From Leishmania infantum JPCM5 (taxonomy: Eukaryota > Euglenozoa > Kinetoplastea > Trypanosomatida > Trypanosomatidae), in NCBI RefSeq assembly GCF_000002875.2, contig NC_009413.2, positions 873,823 to 937,822 on the forward strand: 64,000 nt of DNA, given 5' to 3'. How positions within the stretch are numbered: position 1 is the first letter of the stretch; each line of letters starts with the position of its first letter. Shown here one piece after another: positions 45,635 to 56,420 of the stretch. The notes under the pieces were generated by a model. That model worked only from the letters and a program-made list of their open reading frames with translations, did no database searches and was not told the DNA's origin. The position numbers and the translations under genes are program-made.

Positions 45635-48600
45635 TTAAGCATCTTCTTCCGCGCCACTATCAGGGCCGGCGTCGCCATCGGGCCTATCCCCAGCACCGCC
45701 GTTGTCGTTGACGTTAGTACCGCCGCCTGCCTCGTCGGGCCTAGCACCCTCAACGCCCTCGGCGGTGTCTGCTGCGGCGGGTGGACGGCGCTGATACGTC
45801 TTGCGCTGCTGGTGCTGCTGCTGTGCCGTCAATTCCGCCTCCAGCGCCGCCGCCGAGACGGACTCCGCCACTGTCATATGCACTACCTTTGATGGCTGGC
45901 CACGGTACGTTATGGGAAGGCTCTCACCAATGCACTGCTCAGCCTGGAGCTGGTCTAGCACCTGCTCCCAGTGATGGCACTGGCGCAGCAGCTCGTCGTT
46001 GCCGATCATCACCATGGCGAAGCGGGCACGAGAGCAAGAGACGATCAAGCGGTTGCGTGTCCGAATGAAGTCCGTCAGCTTCTCGGTTCGCACCAGAGAA
46101 AGGATGATGACGTCGTTCTCGTCACCCTGATAGAGGTCGACGGTGCTGACGCGGACGTCCGCCAAGGAGCGCAGCCGCAGCACACCGCGCAGCATGCGGC
46201 ATTGCCCGAGATACGGCGTCACCACGGTGATCGACTTTTGCAGCACGCCCTGCGAGACAAGGTGAGCGACGGCCTGCTGCACCATACAGATCTCACGTGT
46301 GTTCACCTTACTGCGGCTGCCGGGCGCCTCCTCCTCGGGGTAGCGGTGGCTCCAGAAAAACACGCGCGTGGCAAGTCCCGGTACCCGATCCGCCCCGGCC
46401 ACTCCCGACGCGGCCGGGAAGGGCCGCGCCAGCACTGACACGTGATCGATGAGGGGCTGCGGCGAGTAGAAGGGGCGAATCAGTCGAGAGATGTCCGGGT
46501 GCATGCGGCGTTGCTCCGTCAGCCGAATCGGCTGCATCTTCTGCGCCAGTCGCTCAAACAAGGACAGGTTCAGGTGGTTTATTTTCTCATATTGGAAGGT
46601 CTCCACCTTGGGCTGGAGCTGGTAGTGATCGCCGATGAGAATGATCTGCTTCAGAGAGTCCGTCATGCAGGCCAACAGCTGAGACTCCAGTACCTCGGCG
46701 GCCTCCTCCACCACCAGCACACTTGGGCGCAGCGAGCGCAGTAGGTTCTGATTCATAGCGCACCCCGTCGTCGTCAGCCCCACGACATCCGCGCCCTGCA
46801 GCAGAGATAGCTTCAGCTCATCCATGGCATGCCGGCGCACCCGGATAACGCTCTTCATCGTCTCCATGATCGTCAGGCAGTCGCGCGCTTTGGCGGCGAT
46901 GGTGTTCGCGATGAGGTACGCGTAGTACTCGTGCCGTAGCCGTGGCGTCAAGCTCCAGAGGGAAAGGAGCTCTTCCGGCACCCCAGCCGGCCGCGACGGC
47001 GGCTGGCTGGCAAGAAGCAGCGCCTCGGCGGAGAGATAGGTCTGGTGCAACTGGTTGTTAAACTGGCGCCTCTCCTCCTCGCGCCGCATCTCCTGAAAGA
47101 CACTCAGCGACACGTCTTCTTCCTCTCCTGTCTCCAGCTCTGCGGCGCCTGTCGCCGGCCCCGCTGTCGCAGTCGAATCCGCGTGAGGCGAGGACGCCTG
47201 AGTTCGCCGTGCGCCGAGCAGCTCTGCCATGCGTGTCTGCAGCAGGGACTGGTAGTGCGCGGGCGATACTACGTCCTCCGCCTCGTCGAGGGTGCCAATG
47301 TACTTCTCCCCCGCCAGCCACGCCTCTCGATCGTCGAAGGTGATGTGCCGGCGCTGCTCCGCTGTCAGCCACCGCTCAAAGTACACCCGCGGCACCCGGC
47401 CGTTCTCCAGGTAGTGAATCTCCTTTGTCAGCCGCTCCAGCCGCTGGCTCAGCACAAAGAGTCGATCCTTGAGGCTGTTGATGGCGGCGCGATCCATGCT
47501 GCCGTGGAGGAGGGCGCCGAGGTTGTAGCCGTCGAGGCGGGCCTCACGCGAGCGACCACCGATGCGCACCACCCGCTTGCCGCCCGGGAACGTGCTGGCG
47601 CTGGACGACAGTGAGATTCCTGCCGCAGCAGCGGACATGCCGGCGGTGAGCTGCTGCCCAACACGGGGGCGGTTCATCTCCCACAGCCCGCAGTCAAGCA
47701 AGTCCAGCAGGAACTCGTCCAGTGCGTGGTTCTTGTACGTGATGACGACCATGGGGCCGACTTGCGGCAGCAGGTCCTCCAGCCGGGTCGAGCGGAGCAT
47801 GTCGATGCTGACCTTCTGCAGAATGTCACCTGATGCAACGAGCTGCTTGTAACGCACGTACGCCTCCACGACACGGCACCCAATGAAGGACTTGCCGGTT
47901 CCTGGCGGGCCCTGCACGAGGATCATCTTCGAGACCGGAAGCTGGCGCATGACCGCCTTTTGCCCCTCGTCGAGAGCGAACTGGCTGCGGATTTCCTCTG
48001 TCAGCTCCTGGAACGTCACCGCACAGTGGGGCGGGATGTACTCCACTAGCTGATCCACGTCGTCGCTCGGCGCCGCGGCGCCTGCGGAGTGGCTCGCCAT
48101 GATGTCCAATGCGGCGGCAGCCGTCACGGAGGCCGCCGCCTCTGGACTGACTAGTTGACGCACCAGTGGAAGCGGCATCGCCAGCGGGCCGCAGAAGGCC
48201 TCGAGCGCACGCATTATGCTCTCGTAGCCGGCCATGAAGATGGGGGTTTCCAGCAGGAAGGAGCGATCAAGACGACCACCGGCAGCGTTGCGGTCGAGGG
48301 CGGCGCGCATGAGCTCGAAGGATGAGCTGCCCTCGCACGGGGAGACGGCGATGACACCAACGTCCATGAGAGCGGCGTCGCAAGAGGACACGACACCCCA
48401 GAAAAGCTCGTTGTTCCGGATGGTGGTCGGATCGAGAGCTGTGGAGATGCACACGGTCGTTCCCTCGTGCAGTTGCGCCCGCAGGTTCGCCTTGGGGCTG
48501 TGCGGGTGCACCTCCAACAGGTAGCTCTCGGGGTGGCTGTAGTCCCGGTCGCTGGTCATCACCTTGCCGAGGCACCGCACCCGCGAGTAGACACGAGCGT

Positions 48601-50482
48601 GCTGCATATCGGATATCGTCTCCTGGCTCGGCTCATACGACGGCAGGGAGTAGCACACCGCCGGCAGCACCCGACTGACAGCCTCAAAGGTGTCGGCCCT
48701 CAGAAGCCTGCACTGGTCGCGAATGAACGTATCACTATCCGTGTACGTGGCGGCCCCGCTGACAGGCAAGTTCGCAGCCGCAAAGACGGAGGTCGGGCTC
48801 GGCGGGGGAACCGAGAACTCTTCCGCTGTGGGGATGAGGGCAACCCCAGACGAGCCGCTGCCAGGAACAGCAGCGCCGGTGGTGGTATCCACAGTTCGAG
48901 ACAATGCCGCTGGCCGCAGCTGCTGTGCAAGCCGTGCCTGGACAAGCTGCAGGCGTCGCACGGCTGCTCCGCTCGCTCGCGTCAGCCGCTCGGCAAAGAA
49001 GGCTTGGAGCTGCCGCACCACCGCCGCTTCAGGATCGGCGGCGGTGTCCAAGTCACTCACGGCAGCCTCGCCAGCGCTGTCTTTCGCAGTGCTGCCCGCG
49101 TCGGAAAGCGGGTTGTAGCAGCGCACCAGAATCACGAACTGCGCCACTTCCACCCATCTGTCCTCAGCCAACCGGGCCTCGGCTGCCGTCGCAACAGCCG
49201 CAGATGCACCGAACTTATCTGTGGCGGTGTGCCGTTCTAGCGCATCCCGTACCATGTCGGGGTAGAAACGAGGCAGCCGTAGAGGCGGAGTCACAGCAGT
49301 CGCAGTCGCCGCCGTGGATGTAGCAGGAGTGACGGTGGTAGCGCCGCCTCCTGGTGCAGCCGCCGCGGCTGCTGCTGGCGTACTCGGTGGCGCAGTGCAC
49401 AGTAGCGCCAAGAAGGCGCTGAGAACCGGCACGTGAATCGGCTCGCGGTTACCGACAAAGGTGGTCAGCTCGACCAGCGCGTGCACCGCCTCGACGTATA
49501 GCGGTACGTCTTGCTCGCGTAGCACGTGCAGCCAGCGCAGCAGCACAAACCACTCGTGTGTGTGCATGAGGAGGGTAGCCATAACCTTAATGGGATGGCG
49601 GGCGGCACGGCAGCGGTGGAGAAACTTTCGGACGTCCTCCAGCGTAATTACCGGTCGCTCGTGGCGCACGTCGACGGCGATGGGGTAGTCCCGGCTGGGG
49701 TCCAGCTTGAAGGTGACGTTGTCACCAACGACGACCGCCTTGACGCCGACGTCGACGCGGTCAACAAAGAACTTCAGCTCGCCCATGCCAGCCACGGTGA
49801 CGAAGCCGATATTGTTCGCCTCGTCGAGACGGCACACTGTCCCGCGACGGCGCTCGTCTGCTGTGAAGAGGTTCGTCGCGGCAGCTGTGGAAGCACGAGC
49901 GGCAACCGCACCGCTTCTGTAGGCCGCCGTAGGCTCAGCCCGCGGCTTTTGCTTTTCTTCAAGGATGCGGCGCAGCTCCACACGCTGCAGGTGTTCCAGG
50001 TATTTCTTCAGCACCGACGACTGCGGTGCATCCTTTGACGACGCGGCAGGCGACGCTGCCGGACCTGCGCCCTTAGTAGCAGTAAGGGTCGCTGGGCCCT
50101 CGGGCGCCACGGCTGACGCGGAACGCAGACGCTCCGAGCAGTGCAGACGGGTGTGGCCGCTTTCACCACAGAAGCGGCACCACCGTTCCGACCGGAGGGA
50201 GAGCAGGTGCTGTGCATGCCACCGCGTCAGCCAAGCCACCTTCTCCTCGACAGACCCGAAAAGAAAAGTGTCTTTCACGGCGTAGCGCTCTGATTGCTTG
50301 TCCGCCGGCTCATAGTGCTGGCGCAGTCGTGGATGAGCGGCCAACAACTGAAGGAACGTGAAGCCGTTGCACAAGACCTCTTCCGGGTTCGCCCAATCCA
50401 CGCATGCGTTCTTCTCCTCCGTCCACTCCGACAGCAGCGGCATCTGCACGTTGGAGGGGTGGGGGAGGGGTAGGGCTCCCAT
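45635..50482 (-). CDS. Large SF1 RNA/DNA helicase, ZNFX1/UPF1-like, with CCHC zinc knuckle, 1615 aa
   Basis: A CCHC zinc knuckle (C-x2-C-x4-H-x4-C, in WCRFCGESGHTRLHC) lies at about 102-116. A beta-rich segment near 215-270 (GFVTVAGMGELKFFVDRVDV) looks like a cold-shock/OB fold. The helicase core runs from about 840 to 1500: Walker A GPPGTGKS (about 855-862), MVVITYKNHALDEFL, Walker B-like VLVVEEAAEVLES (about 1250-1262), GDHYQLQP, TEQRRMHPDIS, STVDLYQGDENDVIILSLVR (about 1445-1465) and VSCSRAR. The EEAAE form of motif II and 'KNHALDEFL' are characteristic of ZNFX1/NFX1-type helicases. An Ala/Pro/Thr-rich linker lies near 370-400, and the tail is Gly/Asp-rich. ZNFX1 relatives act in small-RNA pathways and antiviral sensing; the role here is inference. 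The first ATG is at 50482. Confidence 0.9.
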   Translation of the reverse strand: MGALPLPHPSNVQMPLLSEWTEEKNACVDWANPEEVLCNGFTFLQLLAAHPRLRQHYEPADKQSERYAVKDTFLFGSVEEKVAWLTRWHAQHLLSLRSERWCRFCGESGHTRLHCSERLRSASAVAPEGPATLTATKGAGPAASPAASSKDAPQSSVLKKYLEHLQRVELRRILEEKQKPRAEPTAAYRSGAVAARASTAAATNLFTADERRRGTVCRLDEANNIGFVTVAGMGELKFFVDRVDVGVKAVVVGDNVTFKLDPSRDYPIAVDVRHERPVITLEDVRKFLHRCRAARHPIKVMATLLMHTHEWFVLLRWLHVLREQDVPLYVEAVHALVELTTFVGNREPIHVPVLSAFLALLCTAPPSTPAAAAAAAPGGGATTVTPATSTAATATAVTPPLRLPRFYPDMVRDALERHTATDKFGASAAVATAAEARLAEDRWVEVAQFVILVRCYNPLSDAGSTAKDSAGEAAVSDLDTAADPEAAVVRQLQAFFAERLTRASGAAVRRLQLVQARLAQQLRPAALSRTVDTTTGAAVPGSGSSGVALIPTAEEFSVPPPSPTSVFAAANLPVSGAATYTDSDTFIRDQCRLLRADTFEAVSRVLPAVCYSLPSYEPSQETISDMQHARVYSRVRCLGKVMTSDRDYSHPESYLLEVHPHSPKANLRAQLHEGTTVCISTALDPTTIRNNELFWGVVSSCDAALMDVGVIAVSPCEGSSSFELMRAALDRNAAGGRLDRSFLLETPIFMAGYESIMRALEAFCGPLAMPLPLVRQLVSPEAAASVTAAAALDIMASHSAGAAAPSDDVDQLVEYIPPHCAVTFQELTEEIRSQFALDEGQKAVMRQLPVSKMILVQGPPGTGKSFIGCRVVEAYVRYKQLVASGDILQKVSIDMLRSTRLEDLLPQVGPMVVITYKNHALDEFLLDLLDCGLWEMNRPRVGQQLTAGMSAAAAGISLSSSASTFPGGKRVVRIGGRSREARLDGYNLGALLHGSMDRAAINSLKDRLFVLSQRLERLTKEIHYLENGRVPRVYFERWLTAEQRRHITFDDREAWLAGEKYIGTLDEAEDVVSPAHYQSLLQTRMAELLGARRTQASSPHADSTATAGPATGAAELETGEEEDVSLSVFQEMRREEERRQFNNQLHQTYLSAEALLLASQPPSRPAGVPEELLSLWSLTPRLRHEYYAYLIANTIAAKARDCLTIMETMKSVIRVRRHAMDELKLSLLQGADVVGLTTTGCAMNQNLLRSLRPSVLVVEEAAEVLESQLLACMTDSLKQIILIGDHYQLQPKVETFQYEKINHLNLSLFERLAQKMQPIRLTEQRRMHPDISRLIRPFYSPQPLIDHVSVLARPFPAASGVAGADRVPGLATRVFFWSHRYPEEEAPGSRSKVNTREICMVQQAVAHLVSQGVLQKSITVVTPYLGQCRMLRGVLRLRSLADVRVSTVDLYQGDENDVIILSLVRTEKLTDFIRTRNRLIVSCSRARFAMVMIGNDELLRQCHHWEQVLDQLQAEQCIGESLPITYRGQPSKVVHMTVAESVSAAALEAELTAQQQHQQRKTYQRRPPAAADTAEGVEGARPDEAGGGTNVNDNGGAGDRPDGDAGPDSGAEEDA

Positions 50483-51673
50483 TACCACGAAGCAAAGCGA
50501 AGACGACTACAACGGTAGCGTCCGTTCCTGGTGGATGAGCAGGTCGCGTTGTGTGTTCACAAGCGGGCGAAGAGACAGGGAAGCGCAGACACACAGGCAA
50601 ATACTCCGTCCTTCACTCCTCCGACTCATGCAGCTTGGCCTCCCTCTATCTCTCACGCCGTGCCTCTCCGATAGCGCGCCTTCGTACAAGGGCGCACTTG
50701 AAGACGGGAGCGAACCCGGACTCTGGAGAGGCCTGCCGAAGCGTTTGGTAGTGCGTGCTTGTGCCTATGGGCGCTCGTTGTGTTTTACCCGAGGCTACTT
50801 AGAAGGCATCAAACAACAACAAGGAAAGACGGAGAGAAGAGCAACGTGCTGAGCTTCAATCGATACATGCCGACGCACAACACAAAACACCAACACACAC
50901 GCAGACAGCAAGAGGAAGACGCACACACATGTGCACCGAGAAAAGGATCTCGAGAAGCTCGCGAAGCGCTGAAGAAGTAAACACTCTATTAGCGGCGCGT
51001 AGTGTGTGAGAGGGGGGAGGGAGGGCGGCTACACCGTGCGCGCGCGAGCCAGCGCCGGCGTGTGAATGCAGAAAAAGAAAGGGCAGAGAAGCAGTGAAGA
51101 TTGGTTGGGGGAGGGCCCAGTGAGGAGAAGGGGAAGCAGTTTTGCGGTGGGGTTGGTCAGCGCTTAATGTCATCGCCTAGGTCGGCAGGCGCGTCCGACA
51201 GGGATGCCACATGCACGTTGACGCTCCCTCGCTGGAACACACAAGCGGGAGCGCGCGAAAGCTCGAGCAGATATGTGCTTTTCGTCACAGGCACGTCGAA
51301 GGTCGAAAGAGGGAGAGTTGTTGAATTTTCCGAGTCCGCCGCTTTCCTCTTGCTTTGTGTCCGTTGGAGTGCCCTACCCCACGTTCTTTGGTTCGCTTCT
51401 TCGACTTCCATGAGAACCATGCCTCACGTTATCGAGACGAGACAGAGGACAGAAACGGCTGTCTGTGTGTCACGTGAGAGGCGGTCTGTGAATTTTGCAC
51501 TATGCACGCCGCCACGATGAAGCCGCGTTTTCCCGGCAACCACATTTGCAGGCAATACCATGGCAAAATCCTCCATCAAACTCATCGTTAAAAACACAAG
51601 CGCACACCACACGAATGCGCGCCTCGTCCGAGATGTCCAAATGCAGTGCGCGTCTTTTCCGTCAAGGTGTCTT

Positions 51674-52278
51674 CCACCCTCTCTGCCATACAACATGAGT
51701 TGCACGCCACTCCACCCGCCCCCGGCCTGCCACAGACCCCACCGCGTGGTGCGAAGCAGCCGTGGACACACGCGCTAGAGAGTGCGCCGACTCCGTCATC
51801 GGAGCACGGCCCCCTGCGCCAGGCTCCACCCATCACCGCCGCTTAGCCGGTCGCCTCGCAGCCGCGCCACCCATTGTGCTGGTCGCCACCCAGTGCATCT
51901 CCTCGCGGTCGCGCAGGCTGTGCCTCCACCAGCAGGCAGTGCGAGGGCCGTGTGGGATACGTTCGAGTCACGCGGATACGCCGCCTATCACGTGGATGGC
52001 AGAAGCGTGCGCACCGTCGCTGGCCTCTCCAGCGCAACAATGTCCACAGTCTGACCGCCGGCATGCGTGGCGGTACATCGCTCTGACCCTCCCGCCCTCC
52101 GCCATGTCCGAGGTGCGTGAAGTTTTCACCACCTGAAGTGGCTCGGCGTTGGCAGGGATAGGGGGTGGGGGCTGCATAGCTTCCCCCACACAGAGCGTGG
52201 GGAGGGGGAGGGGTGTACTGCGCCCTGCGATGCCACGCGCGAAGAGGGGTGTGTATGCGTGTGTGTCCCGGTCACCAG
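51674..52278 (-). mobile_element. SIDER2-like retroposon, copy 2
   Basis: About 0.6 kb, differing from copy 1 at roughly nine positions including a 2-nt gap, and from copy 3 at roughly seven, counted by eye. It has the same orientation as the genes. It lies in the presumed 3' UTR of the DUF4139 gene, about 1.4 kb past its stop. An open antisense frame is shared by all copies but has no ATG start. The right border after GAAGAGGGGTGT is less certain. Confidence 0.72.
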
Positions 52279-52429
52279 GGAGTTCTGAAAGGCAAGCCCC
52301 ATCTGAAGACAACTGGAAACGACGATAAAGACGCGAGCAAACATAACTTCACGATAGGCACAGAGAAAGTGACGGAGTTGAAGAGGGAGGCCGGCCTCCT
52401 TCGATCAGACACGGAGACACAAACACCCA

Positions 52430-52485
52430 CATATATATATATGTACACATACATACACGTGCACACACATCTATATATATATATG
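52430..52485. repeat. Two TA tracts flanking a CA-rich spacer
   Basis: ATATATATATATA (52430-52442) and TATATATATATAT (about 52471-52485), read directly. Confidence 0.85.
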
Positions 52486-52706
52486 TTAGAGCACAGATGA
52501 AGAGCAGGATGAAATAGAAAAAGCACAAAGGGATGTCAAGGAAGAGAAGCATAAAAAAAAGAATGAAAGGTGATTCTCTCCAACGGAGCCGCGGGCAACG
52601 GTGGGATGAGGGAGAGTGAGGTGGTGTGCGTGAGAGAGAGAGAGCGGGTATCGGTGAAGGGGAGCAAAGACAGGTGCAGTCAAGCGTTCCCACAGGCGTA
52701 CACAGG

Positions 52707-52734
52707 GACACACACACACACACACGCACACACG
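52707..52734. repeat. CA microsatellite
   Basis: About 14 CA units with one CG interruption, read directly. Confidence 0.9.
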
Positions 52735-53695
52735 AATCACGTGCTCTTTGGCATCCCTCTTCTATGCCCGCTGGTAGAGTTATGTGAACGTGCCAGTGTA
52801 TGTGTGTGTGTGCGTCTGTGGCGTGCATATTGTTCTCATTCCCCGCCCCTGCGAAAATCTTCTCTCTCCTTTTCCTTTTTTTTGATTGTTGCTCTTGCGC
52901 GTGAGTGGTGGTGTACACACGACACAGTCGCCCCACAAAGAGAAAAGTCAAACGACTGCGCTGGACTAAGATGGACGGGTGAAGGAGAAGAAAAAGGGAA
53001 AAGAAAACGACGAGAGGGACGCACATGTGCACGTGGGGGCGATTCATGCGCCCAACAAGATGATATGTGTGCATGTATGTGTGTGTTTGGATGGAGAGAG
53101 ATGCCGATACGGACGGAAGGCGGGGCATGAAGCGTCCTCCCCGCCCTCTAGCGCAGGCGTCCGTACACATGCACACACGTGAGAGACAAGAGACACAAGA
53201 GATGGGAGGAACGAACGCAAAAAAAAAACCAAAGACAGCGAACGGAGCTCCTGCCAACCCGCCGCTGCGACTCTTACGTGTCGCAGCAAGAGGAGAAACG
53301 TTTGTACGCAAGAAGTGGGCAGGAAGAGCGAAACACCAGCCTGCATCCGCCTCAGGTCGGTGGGAAGATGGGGTGTGCATTGCTCGGTATCAACACCAGA
53401 AGAGCAAAGGAAACAGAGAACACGGCGCCGGCAACGTAGTTGCATCCCCTGCACATGCTCGAGTGTGCGTGTGCGCGTGCTATGTTCTCCCCGGCTACTA
53501 CGAGGAGTTCAAGCGAGTTACACTACAGAAAGTCATCTCACTATGCTGACTAGCGGCGTGGCAGAGGCCAGAAGGACCTTGGTCGCCGCGGCGGTTTGCT
53601 TTGATTTTCACAGCCTATCTTTCTCCGCCGTATGCCAGGCCACCGCGCATGTGCTTACAGGCACGTAAGCACTAAACTGCTAGAGAGGCCCTGAC

Positions 53696-55618
53696 TCACA
53701 GCCCGTATATGGTGGCGTTGCTCGGTGCCTCCACTTCGAACGCGAAAACCAGCTCAACGCTCTCGCCAGCACGCACCCTGCGCTCAATCTCCACAATACC
53801 TTCGTTGTTGAGCAGGCGTAACTTGCGCCGCTCCTGTTCCACCCTGTCCTCCTCATCGTCGTAAATGTAGACGTCTTCGTGCGGCTTTGCTGGCGAAACG
53901 AGCCGCACCTGCAGTAGCTCCTCACTGCTGATGGGAATGTGCTCCACAAGCTTGATGCGCAAGGCACCGTCTACGGAGCCGGTGGCACGTTTCTTGTTAC
54001 GAATCGTAATCCTGTACGCGTACGTCTTCACTTGGTTCTTCTTTCCCTTCAAGTACGAGCTCTGCACCTTGTTTGCTTGACGCAGCAGCACTCGCTTTAT
54101 CTCCACGCTTGGGTCAGCACCAAAATACATGTCCAACTTACTCCCTGATGCGCACTGCTTGTCGATACGCGACCGCAAAACGTAGTTCCCATCCAGGAAC
54201 ACGGCTACCTCACCGGGCAGTAACAAGAAGTCGCTCGTGTTCGTGATCTTGGCGTGTGTGAAGGCGGCCAGCGACTTTTCGGGCACGCTCATGTAGCTGA
54301 TCGCCGCAGGCATCCGGAGCTCGGCCAAGGGAAGACGCGTCGTCTTGCCGTTCGCCATCACGGTTTGCGGGTTGGGTATGGCAAAGTTCATGATGGCCCC
54401 GGTACCGGCCTGCTCCACCTGCGCCATGGCACGCTTTATCATCGGCGCTGCGCAACGGGCAGGCGCCCTCTCCGCCAAGGCAAAGCAGATCCCGTCGTCC
54501 GCGCAGTCGGCCATGGCGGCGTTTGGGCTCATCATGAACTGGGGCGTCGGCGGCGACGGCTGCACGACGCCGCAGCGCCAGATGGTCATGGCTGGCGGTA
54601 ACGCAGCATTCCGTCTCGGAACCGCGGAGGATAGCGTCAATGACACATCTTTCAAGTCATCACCGTAGTTCAGAACGACTTCAGCGTTGTAGTACAGCAC
54701 CACTTCGTTCGTCACTGTGTTCAGGTGCACCTCGTACACGGCGTTCCACCGGCCGCTCGGAACCATGTACGACACGTATACCACCGCCTCGGGTCCGGCT
54801 GGAACGGGCTTCAGAACTTTGAGCGTCAGCACCACCACGTCCACTGTCGTCCCCGCTTCATCGCTGCGGCCACTGCGAGGGCTTTGCCCGCCGTTGACTA
54901 CGCACAGCTTCATCTCAAGCTCCGACTTCTCAGCCTCGAGCGCCTCCTTGGCGCGCAGCAGCTCCCGCTTCGCCTTCGCGTGCTCTCTCGTTGCGTTCTC
55001 CAACGCGTCGAGGTGCGCGCCCCACATCTCCGGGTCATGCAGCGCAGCAGTGCACATCAGCGGCGCGGCCTTGCACGGCTCCACCGCACTCGTTACACAA
55101 TCCACAGTGTAATCGCGCACAGCGGCAGCCTCGGCTTGCGCAATCTCGTTGAGTTGAAGCTTCTGCTTCACCGTACGGAGCTGCGACTCCAGCTTGCGAC
55201 GCGCGTTCGCCGATGATGTGTCACCTGCCCCTTCTCCGTCCGCGTCTGAGTCGCTGGCGCTCGCCACCTCTGCAACCCGCGTCGCCTCCACTGCCACCGT
55301 CCCGTCGCTGCGCAGGCAGCGGCGTTCCACCTCATCCACCAGCACGCCGGCGAGGATGACTTTGCCGTCAAACGAGGCACCGAACTCCACCTGCACCGAG
55401 TCGCCATCGAACCCGCACTGCCCGTCGAATTTCTTTGGCATCGGCACCATTACCTGCACCTCGTTCACCGGTGTGCTGAACGACAGAGGCGCGCACCGGC
55501 GCTGCAGCGACTTGTTCTGGTATATGGTCGCCCGATCCACGCGCGGCGCCACGTGCAGCGTCAGCGGCAATGCACTGGCGCCGGCAGGCGGGGACGTTGC
55601 GGGGGCGGCAGCCTGCAT
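53696..55618 (-). CDS. DUF4140/DUF4139-type (mucoidy-inhibitor A-like) coiled-coil protein, 640 aa
   Basis: The start is the first ATG, MQAAAPATSPPAGASA at 55618; the frame extends 35 codons further but only from a GTG. The N-terminus shows a DUF4140-like beta domain (DRATIYQNKSLQRRCAPLSF and VQVMVPMPKKFDG). A charged coiled coil follows (about 130-270, for example RKLESQLRTVKQKLQLNEIA and REHAKAKRELLRAKEALEAE). Then comes the DUF4139 core (about 290-640) with the characteristic 'W-x-x-x-Y' segment GRWNAVYEVHLNTVTNEVVL, YYNAEVVLNYGDDLKDVSLT and LSSAVPRR. It ends in beta-rich sequence (VEIERRVRAGESVELVFAFE). These proteins are widespread in bacteria and scattered eukaryotes; their biochemical role is not established. 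No signal peptide or membrane segment is visible, so a soluble protein is likely. Confidence 0.85.
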   Translation of the reverse strand: MQAAAPATSPPAGASALPLTLHVAPRVDRATIYQNKSLQRRCAPLSFSTPVNEVQVMVPMPKKFDGQCGFDGDSVQVEFGASFDGKVILAGVLVDEVERRCLRSDGTVAVEATRVAEVASASDSDADGEGAGDTSSANARRKLESQLRTVKQKLQLNEIAQAEAAAVRDYTVDCVTSAVEPCKAAPLMCTAALHDPEMWGAHLDALENATREHAKAKRELLRAKEALEAEKSELEMKLCVVNGGQSPRSGRSDEAGTTVDVVVLTLKVLKPVPAGPEAVVYVSYMVPSGRWNAVYEVHLNTVTNEVVLYYNAEVVLNYGDDLKDVSLTLSSAVPRRNAALPPAMTIWRCGVVQPSPPTPQFMMSPNAAMADCADDGICFALAERAPARCAAPMIKRAMAQVEQAGTGAIMNFAIPNPQTVMANGKTTRLPLAELRMPAAISYMSVPEKSLAAFTHAKITNTSDFLLLPGEVAVFLDGNYVLRSRIDKQCASGSKLDMYFGADPSVEIKRVLLRQANKVQSSYLKGKKNQVKTYAYRITIRNKKRATGSVDGALRIKLVEHIPISSEELLQVRLVSPAKPHEDVYIYDDEEDRVEQERRKLRLLNNEGIVEIERRVRAGESVELVFAFEVEAPSNATIYGL

Positions 55619-55714
55619 GGCGCACAGTTTTGGGAGTTGCTGAAGTTTCACACGGATGGAGAAGAGAGAAGCGGAATCGGGATCAGCCAGATAAGAAGGA
55701 TCACCTGCTGCAGC

Positions 55715-55778
55715 CTCAGCCACAAGTTGGCGCGGACGACCAGCGACGGGAAAAACAAAAGATGGAGGAACGAAGGAA
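55715..55778 (-). promoter_or_regulatory. Candidate trans-splice signal for the DUF4139 gene
   Basis: A pyrimidine tract on the minus strand (about 55748-55778) is followed by the first AG at 55716-55715. This lies downstream of the GTG at 55723 and so excludes it, supporting the ATG at 55618 (leader about 96 nt). Confidence 0.5.
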
Positions 55779-56420
55779 TACCGGAGTAAGACTTTCCTTT
55801 TCTAAAGGAAGAAATCGTGAATGCCAGGGATCCCGAGCGCGCACGGCAGGCTGTGGGCACCCCAACACCACCAGGCAACACAGAGGTGATCGAGCGCCCA
55901 GCCAAACGCGCACGCACTCACCGTGGTATGGCGCGTAAGGCGGCGCTTGCGCGTTTGCGAGGCGATCTAAACAGGTCAACGCGACAGACAATGCTTTTCA
56001 AAGGCTCGGGTGGGCCCGCAGCGAAGGCGATCACAGCGAGAGCCAGAGTGGAAAGGATTCAAGGGACCAACAAAGGCAGAAAAAAGACAACGCATACGTG
56101 CCAAAGGATCTGGCGCGTGTGCCTGTGTCTGATAATGAGGAAGGTGTCGTACAGCCAGAGAACCTCTCGGAGGCGGGGGGGGGGCAAACGACCAAGCTGT
56201 CCAGGCGCACACACGCGTTCGTATAAATGTGTACGCGTTTGCATTGTTCGCCGTGTGATCGTGGCGGCGTCGAGTTCGGAGATCCAAAACCGATCGCCGC
56301 GGTTGTATGAAGCACACACACACACAAAGGAAAAGGATACGGGGGAGAACGAGTGAGAAAGTCGTAGTGGCTTGGCAAGCACTCGAGAGACTACATCGGC
56401 AGAGTATTTCTTTGATGGAT

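Larger units (their letters stand above)
50483..53695. other. 3.2-kb intergenic region with a SIDER2-like element
   Basis: It holds the helicase leader (candidate CT tracts about 50565-50583 and 50821-50842), a SIDER2-like repeat (51674-52278), TA tracts (52430-52442, 52471-52485) and a CA array (52707-52734). The right part is the presumed 3' UTR of the DUF4139 gene. No gene recognised. Confidence 0.65.

Noticed and set aside
52349..53380. 343-aa minus-strand frame
   Set aside because: It is built from CA/GT repeats and pyrimidine tracts (Val-Cys and Phe/Ser/Leu runs) and overlaps the TA microsatellites; no domain features.
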